Assembly: GCF_002161445.1 (NCBI RefSeq)
Contig: NZ_NFHT01000001.1
Location: forward strand, 62,001-126,000
Source: Alistipes sp. An66
GTDB lineage: Bacteria > Bacteroidota > Bacteroidia > Bacteroidales > Rikenellaceae
Direction of reading: 5' to 3'
Length of the DNA stretch: 64,000 nt
Part shown: positions 55,501 to 63,045 of the stretch, piece after piece
Layout of the letters: each line of letters starts with the position of its first letter
Numbering within the stretch: the first letter of the stretch is position 1
Program-made: the position numbers and the translations under genes
Notes under the pieces: generated by a model
Told to the model about the DNA's origin: nothing
Databases searched by the model: none
Seen by the model: the letters and a program-made list of their open reading frames with translations, nothing else

Positions 55501-55843
55501 CGACGAGAAGCGGACCACGATCCCCGTGATCGCCAGCGCGCGTCAGAACAACGAGATCCAGAACCTGAGCAAGGCCTACAACGCCTACAACTACTCCACG
55601 GAGCGCGTCGCAAAGGGTGACTTCATCCGCATGAAGGAGATCTCGCTCAACTACGACTTCCCGAAGAGCATCACCTCGAAACTCCGCATGAGCGGTCTGG
55701 CGCTGAAATTCCAGGCCACGAACCCCTTCCTGATCTATTCGGACAAGAGACTCAAAGGCCAGGACCCCGAATTCTTCAACTCCGGAGGCGTCGCAACCCC
55801 CATGCCCAAACAATTTACCCTAACGCTTCGAATCAGTTTCTAA
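52526..55843 (+). CDS. SusC/RagA-type TonB-dependent transporter, second pair
   Basis: A 1105-residue outer-membrane protein. Signal peptide MKRFILLVLLLAGTLGYAAAQ, carboxypeptidase-regulatory-like domain (RTVTGRVADETGLPMIGAVVQVVGTNNA), plug (VVVTGMQKMDKRIFTGATDQLVASDVKLDGIGEISRSLEGRAAGVSVQNVSGTFGAAPKIRVRGATSIYGDSKPLWVVDGVI) and a barrel ending in TLRISF. Its plug sequence belongs to the RagA-like branch, whose known member in Porphyromonas imports peptides. The peptidase genes that follow fit such a role. Confidence 0.95.
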   Translation: MKRFILLVLLLAGTLGYAAAQQTRTVTGRVADETGLPMIGAVVQVVGTNNATTTGPEGIYTLKNVAHGAVLRVSFLGYDNLEKTADADRIDFDLTSSSQQIASVVVTGMQKMDKRIFTGATDQLVASDVKLDGIGEISRSLEGRAAGVSVQNVSGTFGAAPKIRVRGATSIYGDSKPLWVVDGVIMEDVVDVDANSLSSGDATTLISSAIAGLNSDDIESFQILKDGSATSIYGARAMAGVIVVTTKKGKAGEARVSYTGEYSMRLIPSYANFNIMNSQEQMAVYKEMYDKGWLNYADNVYASSSGVYGKMSQLINSYDPTTGYGVPNTVEGRNAYLRQAEFRNTDWFKELFRASIQHSHSVSISSGSEKGSYYASVGALVDPGWTIQSKVNRYTALFNTTQNILKDKLTLNIIGNASYRQQRAPGTLSSETDPVFGTVTRDFDINPYSYALRTSRTLDPDEFYTRNYTPFNIKDELSKNYMDLNVVDTKFQAELKWKITPKLEVAALGAIKYSASTTEHHVKEGSNMAETYRSMPNSVIQGLNPYLYDNPDTSTEKYSILPEGGIYRRNDYRANSYDFRASMTYNDVFNEKHIVNAYAAAEINALDRSSTAFTGWGLQYSLGNTPYYILDLFKKQIEDNTQYYSMSNTSERNVAFAATASYSYDYRYTINGTIRYEGSNRLGRSRQARWLPTWNVAGKWAVDQEAFFEALNPAISTLALRLSYSLTADRGPSSVSNSTVTIYPTNPWRGDTDITESGLVISANENSELTYEKKHEFNIGLDMGFLNNRISLSVDAYKRNNFDLIGYTITPGLGGFVSQMGNVAAMKSHGVELSLFTRNIQKKDFSWESSFIFSWMDNTVTKLRSDTNIMGFITGSGFSLEGKPRGSLFSLQFMGLDDMGIPTFLNSDGTITSTGINFQETQNFDHLVYEGPVDPTITGSFGNVFRYKGFTLNVFMTYSFGNFVRLDPIFSSAYSDLTAMPREFKDRFINPGDEKRTTIPVIASARQNNEIQNLSKAYNAYNYSTERVAKGDFIRMKEISLNYDFPKSITSKLRMSGLALKFQATNPFLIYSDKRLKGQDPEFFNSGGVATPMPKQFTLTLRISF

Positions 55844-55847
55844 CGAT

Positions 55848-57509
55848 ATGAAAACGAAATATCCGTTCCTCGCGTTGCTGGCCGGCGCCTGTCTGACGCT
55901 CTTCTCCGCCTGCGGGGAGTTCCTCGACGAGCTGCCCGACAACCGGGCCGAACTCGATTCCCCGGAGAAGATCTACAAGCTCCTCGTCTCGGCCTATCCC
56001 GACCGCACCTACGTCCGCATGTGCGAATTCTCGTCGGACAACGTGGACGATCAGGGCGCCGACGACCCCAACTCCTGGCGGATCCTCGAACAGAACGCCT
56101 ACTGGTCCGACATCGTCGATGCCGACAACGAGAGCAACTCCGAGACCTGGCGCGTCTACTACCTCTGCATCGAGCACGCCAACGTGGCCCTGGAAGCCAT
56201 CGAGAAGCTGGGAACCCCCGACGAGCTGCTCCCCGCCAAGGGTGAGGCCCTGCTCTGCCGCGCCTATGCGCACTTCTGCCTCACGATGCTCTACTGCCTG
56301 CCCTACCACCCCGAGAAGGCCGCTGAATACCTCGGCATCCCCTACGTCACGGAACCCGTCACGGAGCTCAAACCCGCCATCGGGCGCGGCACGTTGCAGG
56401 AGTGTTACGAAAAGATCGCCGCCGACATCGAGGAGGGGCTTCCGCTGATCGACGACAGCGCCTATTCGGTGCCCAAGTACCACTTCAACCGCAGCGCCGC
56501 ATACGCCTTCGCATCGCGGTTCTACCTCTACTACATGAAGTGGGAGCGCGTGATCGAGTGCGCCGACGAGGTTCTCGGCAGCAACCCCGCCCTCGTGCTC
56601 CGCGACTGGGCCGACGCCAAAACCGCCGACTGGGGCGACCAGGCGCTGCAATACGTCGATGTCAACAACGAATTCAGCCTGATGCTCACCACCCTGTTTT
56701 CGAGCAACGGATCGCTCTTCAACGCATGGAGCAGTTCGGGCAGCCGCTTCACCCACACCTACCGCATCTCCAAGCACGAGACCTACCGTGCCAAGCGGCC
56801 CATGGGCGGCACCTACGACCTGTACGGATACAAGAATCTCGACATGTACCGGTACCGCCCCTACATCAACGACAACATCGAGAAGATCTACATGCCGAAG
56901 TGGCCCAGCCAGTGGCAGACGACCGACATGATCACCGGCGTGGGATACTCCCGTTCGACGATGGTGGCCTTCACGACCAACGAGACCCTGCTCAACCGCG
57001 CCGAGGCGTACATCCACCTCAAGGACTACGACTCCGCGGTCGAGGACCTCGACATCTGGAACAACTCCTACTACACGGTCGGCGAGCACGGCATCGTGCA
57101 CCTGACCCGCGAACGGATCAACGAGGTCTACGGAGACCCCGCATCGGAGAACTACATCGCCGAGTACACCTCCGCGGCCCCGACCTCCCGCAAGCCGCTC
57201 CACCCTCACGGATTGACCGTCGAACCCGGCGAACAGGAGTACATGATCCAGTGTCTGCTCTTCTGCCGCCGGATCGAGACCATCGCCGACGGGCTGCGCT
57301 GGGGCGACGTGAAACGGTACGGCATCGTCGTCGACCGTTTCGACAACATCGACTATGTCGATACCCAGACCACCGGATTCCGGGTCGCCGCCACGCTCGA
57401 CGAGAAGGATCTGCGACGCGCCATCCAGCTCCCCGCCGAGGTGATCACCGCCGGCGTGGAACCCAACCCCCGGAATGCGGATGCTCCGAACCACCCGTTC
57501 CGCCAATAA
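55848..57509 (+). CDS. SusD/RagB-type surface lipoprotein, second pair
   Basis: A 553-residue lipoprotein (GACLTLFSACGEFLDELPDNRAELDS, lipobox SAC). SusD features include VYYLCIEHANVALEAIEKL, KGEALLCRAYAHFCLTMLYC, ETLLNRAEAYIHLKDYDSAVEDLDIWN and CRRIETIADGLRWGDVKRYGIVV. The C-terminal QLPAEVITAGVEPNPRN is typical. The gene starts 4 nt after SusC. It would form the lid over the transporter. Confidence 0.95.
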   Translation: MKTKYPFLALLAGACLTLFSACGEFLDELPDNRAELDSPEKIYKLLVSAYPDRTYVRMCEFSSDNVDDQGADDPNSWRILEQNAYWSDIVDADNESNSETWRVYYLCIEHANVALEAIEKLGTPDELLPAKGEALLCRAYAHFCLTMLYCLPYHPEKAAEYLGIPYVTEPVTELKPAIGRGTLQECYEKIAADIEEGLPLIDDSAYSVPKYHFNRSAAYAFASRFYLYYMKWERVIECADEVLGSNPALVLRDWADAKTADWGDQALQYVDVNNEFSLMLTTLFSSNGSLFNAWSSSGSRFTHTYRISKHETYRAKRPMGGTYDLYGYKNLDMYRYRPYINDNIEKIYMPKWPSQWQTTDMITGVGYSRSTMVAFTTNETLLNRAEAYIHLKDYDSAVEDLDIWNNSYYTVGEHGIVHLTRERINEVYGDPASENYIAEYTSAAPTSRKPLHPHGLTVEPGEQEYMIQCLLFCRRIETIADGLRWGDVKRYGIVVDRFDNIDYVDTQTTGFRVAATLDEKDLRRAIQLPAEVITAGVEPNPRNADAPNHPFRQ

Positions 57510-57519
57510 ACCGTAAACC

Positions 57520-58419
57520 ATGAACCGTCCTATGAAAAAGCTGTTTTTCAAATCCCTGGGGGTCCTGTTCCTGCTGGCCGCCGCCTGCGCCTGCAACAGC
57601 GACGAACCCGGCGGACCGAGCATCTTCGACGATAACGACCAGGAGGAGAAGAGCGAATTCGACCTCTGGCTCGAACGACACTACGTCGAACCCTACAACG
57701 TCAATTTCGAGTACCGCATGCCCGACCGCGAGACCCACTTCAACTACTGGGTGGCGCCTCCGCCCCTGGACAAGTCGATCGAAATCGCCAAACTCATCAA
57801 GTTCGTGCTCCTCGACGGAATGGCCGAACTGATGTCCGAACAGGAGGACCCGCTGCTGCTGGCCCGGACCTACTTCCCGCGTCTGCTCTTCCTGGTCGGC
57901 AGCTACGAGATCGACGGCACGGGCAAGGTCGTGCTCGCCTCGGCCGAGAACGGCATCCAGATCAACCTCCTCGGCGTGAAGTTCTTCGACCGCACCACGG
58001 ACTGCGAACAGATCACCGGCACGATGATCCACGAGTTCGCGCACATCCTCGACGGCAACCGCGCCGTACCCATCGAATATGACCTGATCACCAAAGACGG
58101 CTACATCGGCGACCAGTACACGAACGCCCCGAGCGACTACCTCGAAAACGGGTTCCTCTCGAACTACGCCCGTTCGACCCCGGCCGAGGACATCGCCGTG
58201 ATGGTGGCCGCGCTGGTCGGAAACGATGCCGCGTGGTGGGAGAGCACCCTGAACTCGATCCAAAGCGCCGAGGCCCGTGCGCAGATCGAAAAGAAACGCG
58301 ACATTCTCATCGCCTGGTTGCAGGATGAATTCGACATCGACGTGTACCGCTGGCACGACATCTATGTGGACCGCACGAGCCGCGTCCATGAAATCGACTG
58401 GGACAATCTGGAAGACTAA
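57520..58419 (+). CDS. Zinc metallopeptidase-like lipoprotein
   Basis: A 299-residue lipoprotein (VLFLLAAACACNSD). The zinc motif is HEFAH at residues 171-175 (GTMIHEFAHILDGN) with Glu172 as the general base. The third ligand is not identified. The sequence matches the family of putative zinc-binding metallopeptidases found after SusC/SusD pairs in Bacteroidales. Two ATGs (57520 and 57532) are possible starts. Its place in the operon suggests that it cuts protein or peptides at the cell surface before uptake. Confidence 0.8.
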   Translation: MNRPMKKLFFKSLGVLFLLAAACACNSDEPGGPSIFDDNDQEEKSEFDLWLERHYVEPYNVNFEYRMPDRETHFNYWVAPPPLDKSIEIAKLIKFVLLDGMAELMSEQEDPLLLARTYFPRLLFLVGSYEIDGTGKVVLASAENGIQINLLGVKFFDRTTDCEQITGTMIHEFAHILDGNRAVPIEYDLITKDGYIGDQYTNAPSDYLENGFLSNYARSTPAEDIAVMVAALVGNDAAWWESTLNSIQSAEARAQIEKKRDILIAWLQDEFDIDVYRWHDIYVDRTSRVHEIDWDNLED

Positions 58420-58431
58420 CACGCTGACAAC

Positions 58432-59382
58432 ATGAAGTTACGAACCAACATACTGTCGCTCCTCGCCGTGACGCTTCTGGCGGCGACGGCCTGCGACGAC
58501 GACTATATTTTCGAGGAGTCCGCCGCCGAACGCATCGAGCAGGGGCTCGAACGCTACGAAAAGGCGCTGCTCGACGGCAAAACCTGGATCATGGAGTACT
58601 ACCCCAGCGAGAGCCTCAAATACGGCGGCTGGATCTACGTGCTCCGCTTCGACGAGGGACATCGGGTCCGCGCCTGGTTCGAAGGCTCGACCTTCGCTGA
58701 CAACACCTATGTGGAGACGACCTACGCCGTCGAATACGCCACGGGACCGATGCTCAAATTCGTCGACTACAACGACTACCTGCACTTCTTCGCCTTCCCC
58801 GGAGACTACGGATACCAGGGACTCGAAGGCGATTACGAATTCTCGTTCATGCGGATCGACCCGGGACCCGGGATCATCATCCGCGGCAGCAAAACCGCCA
58901 ACGACATGCGGCTCACGCTGCTCCCCTCGGGATACGAACCCGAAGAGTATGTCGAGGCCGTGCGCGAAAGCCAGCGCATCGTCACGCCCACGACGCTCAA
59001 ATTCATGGTCAACGGCAAGCAGGTCGGAACCCTCACGCGCGAAAACGCCTTCGTCGAGGACGACTTCGAGCAATACGCCGCCAGCAAGACCTGGACGCTC
59101 TCCTACACGTGCCAGATCCAGACCACCGATCCGCAGGGCAATCCCGTGTTCGACGGCCAGGGAAACCCCGTCTGCTACGACAAGGAGGTGAACGACCGCC
59201 TGACCTTCATCCACTATCCCGACCACACGATGAAGCTCTACGAGCCCTATACGTTCCAGGGATTGCTGGACGGCATCTCCGGACAGACGATGCAGACCCT
59301 GGCCTGGAAACAGGGCACGACACCGGCGGCCGACCACTTCGTCTGCACGGACTCGTTCTACGAAATCAAGTTCGTACAATAG
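58432..59382 (+). CDS. DUF4302-type lipoprotein
   Basis: A 316-residue lipoprotein (SLLAVTLLAATACDDDYIF, Cys21). The N-terminal ERIEQGLERYEKALLDGKTWIMEYYPSESLKYGGWIYVLRFDEGHRVRAWF is the signature of DUF4302 proteins, which are regularly found in operons of this type. The function is not known. The predicted fold is beta-rich without catalytic motifs, so a surface binding role is the best guess. Confidence 0.8.
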   Translation: MKLRTNILSLLAVTLLAATACDDDYIFEESAAERIEQGLERYEKALLDGKTWIMEYYPSESLKYGGWIYVLRFDEGHRVRAWFEGSTFADNTYVETTYAVEYATGPMLKFVDYNDYLHFFAFPGDYGYQGLEGDYEFSFMRIDPGPGIIIRGSKTANDMRLTLLPSGYEPEEYVEAVRESQRIVTPTTLKFMVNGKQVGTLTRENAFVEDDFEQYAASKTWTLSYTCQIQTTDPQGNPVFDGQGNPVCYDKEVNDRLTFIHYPDHTMKLYEPYTFQGLLDGISGQTMQTLAWKQGTTPAADHFVCTDSFYEIKFVQ

Positions 59383-59454
59383 CCGCCGCACAAGATTCCA
59401 CATCCGTCCGGGAACCGGCACACGCCGGTTTCCGGACATTTTCGCAAAAAAACG

Positions 59455-61782
59455 ATGAAGCACCGTTTGTTTATCCTCGCCTTGCTGCTGTCGGCCGGAT
59501 GCGCCGATGCGCCGGACGACACGCCGTCCGCTCCCGCGACATCGCCGCGGGACGAATCCTGCATCCCCGGCATGTTCCGGGTCAAGCTCCGCGATGCGGA
59601 CGCCGACCTCGACACGCGGGCCTTCACGCGCAGCGGCGGTTCGGGATGCCCCGGCTTCGACGCCGCCGCGACCCGCGCCGGAGCGTACTCGATCCGCCGC
59701 GTCTTCTCCGACGGAGAGCGCTTCCGCGAACGCCGCCGCAAGGCCGGTCTGCACCGCTGGTACGACGTGCTCGTCGACCCGGAGCTGTCGGTCGGCGAGG
59801 CCATGGCCCGCTTCGGGCATCCCAACGAGGTGGTCTGCATCGAGCCCGTCTACCGCATGGTCCCGACTGCCGCAAAGCCGGTCGTCCGTGCCGCGGCGGT
59901 TCCGGACCTCTCGGTCGCGCCCTTCAACGACCCCTTGCAGGACAACCAGTGGTTCCTCTGCAACGACGGAACGCTCTCCGGACAGCGGGAAGGGGCCGAT
60001 CTCAACGTCCGCCCGGCATGGAGCGTCACGGCCGGAAGCCATGAGGTGATCGTTGCCGTGGCCGACGGCGGCATCGACTGGACCCATCCCGACCTGGCCG
60101 CCAACATGTGGGACGACGGCGAGGGACATTGCGGCTACAACTTCAACCGCCGGAACTACGAAATCACGCCGAGCGACCACGGAACCCATGTCGCGGGGAT
60201 CATCGGTGCAGTCAACAACAACGGAGTCGGCATCTGCGGCATCGCCGGCGGGGACGGAAGCCCCGAGAGCGGCGTCCGGCTGATGTGCTGCCAGGTCTTC
60301 GACGACGTCGGTTCGGCCAGCATCGAGGAGCTCATGACGTGGAGCGCCGACCACGGCGCCGTCATCAGTCAGAACAGCTGGAACTACGTCGGAGTGTCGG
60401 ACCTCTCGCAATCGGGCAAGGAGGCCATCGACTACTTCATCGAACATGCCGGATGCGACGAGCAGGGGAACCAGATCGGACCCATGAAGGGCGGCATCGT
60501 GATCTTCGCCGCCGGCAACGACGGAGTCGCCACGCCGCAGTATCCGGCAGCCTATGAGCCCGTGGTGGCCGTGGCGTCGCTGGGTGCCGACCTGCGCAAG
60601 GCCTCCTCGTCGAACTACGGCGACTGGATCGACATCGCCGCGCTGGGCGGCGATGCCAACAACGGCGACGAACGCTACGGCGTATACAGCACGATTCCCG
60701 ACGGACACTACGGATTCGCATCCGGGACCTCGATGGCCTGTCCCCAGGTTTCGGGCATCGCGGCGCTGGCCGTGGCGGAGTTCGGAGGTCCGGGCTTCAC
60801 CAGCGACCGGCTCAAAGAGCTGCTCCTCGGATCGGGACGGCGCCAGCTGGTCGAGAACTACAACCCCGAGTATGTCGGGCAGCTCGGCAGCGGGCTCGTC
60901 GACGCCGAATACCTCTTTTTCCGGGATGCCGTGCCGGAGCCGGTCCGCGAGGCGGCCGCAACGGGCGGAGGCACCCGTCTGACACTGCAATGGACGGTCC
61001 CGGCCGATTATCTGGGACGCGCCGTCACCTCCTACGACCTCCGGGTCGTCAGCGCGGAATCCGGCAAAACGCTCCGGGAAGAGGCCGTGGAAATACCCGA
61101 CGCGGAGGTCGGCGGCACCGGCTCCCATACGATCGAAGGGCTCGATCCGCAGACCGGATACCGGGTCTCGATCATCAGCAAAAGCCGTTACGGAACCCCG
61201 GCGGAGCCCTTCGAACTGGCGGCCGCCACCTCGGAGAACACGCCGCCCTCGGCCAACGGCCCGCTGCCGGCCCTCTTCCTCGCGAGCAGCGACCGCGACG
61301 GCATCGCGATCGACCTGAACGAATGGTTCAGCGATCCCGACGCCCCGAAGGACCAACTCTCCTATTTCGTCTCCTTCCCGTCGGCAAGCGTCGTCGAAGG
61401 GCGCATCTCCGGCTCCGAGCTCCGGCTGCAACCCGTCGCAACGGGAATCTCCACGCTGACGGTCATCGCACAGGACCGCTACGGCGGCTCCGCCTCGGCC
61501 CCGCTGCGCATCACGGTCGACGGTACGGGCGCGGCCGTGGAGCTCTTCCCGAACCCGTGTACGGAGCGGCTGAACCTGCGCATCCCCGGAGCCACGGGCA
61601 GCTTCCCGGTCCGGATCTGCGACCGCACGGGACGCGACCTCCTCAACGCCACGGTCTCGATCCGCGAGAACGAAGACGGAAATACGGGCTGGATGAACGT
61701 CGCCGACCTCGTGCCCGGGGTCTACACCTGCAAGGTGGACTATTACGGAAAGACGTTCGACATACCCTTCATCAAACGCTGA
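59455..61782 (+). CDS. S8 (subtilisin-like) serine protease with FN3-like domain and type IX-like C-terminal tail
   Basis: A 775-residue protein. It has a lipobox-like start (ILALLLSAGCADAPDD, Cys16), a pro-region (VKLRDADADLDTRAF to about 130), then the S8 domain with Asp204 (AVADGGIDWTHPDL), His242 (DHGTHVAGIIG) and Ser426 (GTSMACPQVSGIAAL). A fibronectin-III-like domain (about 500-590) and a cadherin-like domain (about 595-690) follow. The last 80 residues (VELFPNPCTERLNLRIPGATG, LPGVYTCKV-like VPGVYTCKVDYYGKTFDIPFIKR) look like a type A sorting domain of type IX secretion. The protein thus seems to have both a lipid anchor and a sorting tail. The gene for a PorV/PorQ-like protein follows 7 nt later. 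Confidence 0.85.
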   Translation: MKHRLFILALLLSAGCADAPDDTPSAPATSPRDESCIPGMFRVKLRDADADLDTRAFTRSGGSGCPGFDAAATRAGAYSIRRVFSDGERFRERRRKAGLHRWYDVLVDPELSVGEAMARFGHPNEVVCIEPVYRMVPTAAKPVVRAAAVPDLSVAPFNDPLQDNQWFLCNDGTLSGQREGADLNVRPAWSVTAGSHEVIVAVADGGIDWTHPDLAANMWDDGEGHCGYNFNRRNYEITPSDHGTHVAGIIGAVNNNGVGICGIAGGDGSPESGVRLMCCQVFDDVGSASIEELMTWSADHGAVISQNSWNYVGVSDLSQSGKEAIDYFIEHAGCDEQGNQIGPMKGGIVIFAAGNDGVATPQYPAAYEPVVAVASLGADLRKASSSNYGDWIDIAALGGDANNGDERYGVYSTIPDGHYGFASGTSMACPQVSGIAALAVAEFGGPGFTSDRLKELLLGSGRRQLVENYNPEYVGQLGSGLVDAEYLFFRDAVPEPVREAAATGGGTRLTLQWTVPADYLGRAVTSYDLRVVSAESGKTLREEAVEIPDAEVGGTGSHTIEGLDPQTGYRVSIISKSRYGTPAEPFELAAATSENTPPSANGPLPALFLASSDRDGIAIDLNEWFSDPDAPKDQLSYFVSFPSASVVEGRISGSELRLQPVATGISTLTVIAQDRYGGSASAPLRITVDGTGAAVELFPNPCTERLNLRIPGATGSFPVRICDRTGRDLLNATVSIRENEDGNTGWMNVADLVPGVYTCKVDYYGKTFDIPFIKR

Positions 61783-61789
61783 ACACATC

Positions 61790-62755
61790 ATGAAACACCG
61801 TATCGCATCGCTGCGTTCCGCTGCCGTTCTGGTGCTCTCGACCGCTGTTTCCACCGCTTGGGCCCAGACGGAGAACTCCCTGCCGCTCCTGCGGATGGAG
61901 AACGACGCCCGGACGGCCGCCTTGGCCGGTGCCGGAGCCGCACTGCCGGACAACCCCTTCGCCATCTGCGGCAATGCGGCCGTCGCGCTCTTCGGAGAGA
62001 AGCGCTCCGGAGCCGGGCTCTCGGCCGGAGCGCTGGGCAGTTCCGGCGACGACCGGCTGTGGAATGCCGCCGGATACTGGTCTCCGGACGGCCGCAACGC
62101 CGTGCTGGCCGGCGTCCGCCGTTTCGGCGGCATGGAGATCCCGATGACCGACAACGACGGATTCCCCGCCGGAACGGCCCGACCGTGGGACCTCGCGGCC
62201 GAAGCGGGATATGCCCGGATCTTCGGAAAACGGATCGCCGTATCGCTTACGGCCCGCTACGTCCGCTCCGACCTCGACATCGGCGAAGCTCCGTTCCAGG
62301 GTGTGTCGTTCGATCTGGCTGCCGCCCTGCGCGGAGGGTTCGGAAAGAGCGGAAAGGCCGGCTGGACCGCCGGCATCCGGGTTGCCGACCTGGGTCCCGA
62401 GGTCCCGGGATCCGACGGACGGAGCCTCCGCCTCCCGACCCGCGGATCGGCCGAAGGTGCCCTCTGGCTGACCCCGCACCGCAACCACACGCTGCGCGTG
62501 GCCCTCGATCTCGGATACCGATTCTCCGGAGGGCCTTTCGACGCATCGTTCGGCGCCGAATACCTCTTCCTGCGCCACGGCGTGATCCGCGCCGGATACT
62601 GCACGGAATCAGCGCTCGGAACCGGCGGTCATGCCGCCGCCGGATGCGGATTCATCGTCGGGCCGGTACGCTGCGACGCCGCCTGGCGCTTCGGCGGAGC
62701 CGCCGACGATCCCCTCGACCAGTGTTTCACGATCTCGGTCGGATTCCTGCTGTAA
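61790..62755 (+). CDS. PorV/PorQ-like outer-membrane beta-barrel protein
   Basis: A 321-residue protein with a signal peptide (ending STAWAQ). The first mature part, PLLRMENDARTAALAGAGAALPDNPFAICGNAA, is the start typical of the PorV/PorQ family, where small residues frame a conserved Asn-Pro/Asn-Ala site. Alternating strands follow, ending in TISVGFLL. In type IX secretion PorV shuttles cargo from the translocon to the attachment complex. The 7-nt gap to the S8 protease with a sorting-like tail suggests a dedicated pair. The remaining type IX genes are not in the window. Confidence 0.7.
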   Translation: MKHRIASLRSAAVLVLSTAVSTAWAQTENSLPLLRMENDARTAALAGAGAALPDNPFAICGNAAVALFGEKRSGAGLSAGALGSSGDDRLWNAAGYWSPDGRNAVLAGVRRFGGMEIPMTDNDGFPAGTARPWDLAAEAGYARIFGKRIAVSLTARYVRSDLDIGEAPFQGVSFDLAAALRGGFGKSGKAGWTAGIRVADLGPEVPGSDGRSLRLPTRGSAEGALWLTPHRNHTLRVALDLGYRFSGGPFDASFGAEYLFLRHGVIRAGYCTESALGTGGHAAAGCGFIVGPVRCDAAWRFGGAADDPLDQCFTISVGFLL

Positions 62756-62775
62756 ATCCCTCCTTCCCATAAACC

Positions 62776-62813
62776 GACGGGGCGGAACCTTTCTGACGGT
62801 TCCGCCCCGTTTT
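62776..62813 (+). terminator. Terminator of the peptidase operon
   Basis: GGGGCGGAACC and GGTTCCGCCCC pair around an 8-nt loop, followed by GTTTTC. Confidence 0.85.
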
Positions 62814-62982
62814 CGTGCATCCGGGCGCTCCGGGCGGAGTTTTCGGACAAGACTCCCGGACGGATTTCCCGGACGGAAAGCATCCGGCACCCGACAACGA
62901 GCTCCCGGACCCGGCAGACACCGGACCCGGCGACGGACAGTCGGCATGCCGAAGTTCAGCCCACACAGAAGAGAAGCAACAA

Positions 62983-63022
62983 AAAAGGAGAGCGGCGCAC
63001 CCAACGTGCACCGCTCTCCGCA
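62983..63022 (-). terminator. Terminator of the FISUMP-like gene
   Basis: GGAGAGCGG and CCGCTCTCC, with inner GCAC and GTGC, form a hairpin. On the minus strand TTTTTTG follows. Confidence 0.8.
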
Positions 63023-63045
63023 CATTTCCGGAGATCCGGGAAGGT

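Noticed and set aside
52541..55813. A 1090-codon open frame on the minus strand opposite the second SusC gene
   Set aside because: The plus frame is a complete SusC protein. The antisense frame is an effect of high GC with few stops in this phase, and its product has no recognisable domain and an Asp/Val/Gly/Arg bias.
58438..62154. A 1238-codon open frame on the minus strand opposite the DUF4302 and S8 protease genes
   Set aside because: It spans several well-supported plus-strand genes, including the catalytic triad of the protease, and shows the same biased composition as other antisense frames.
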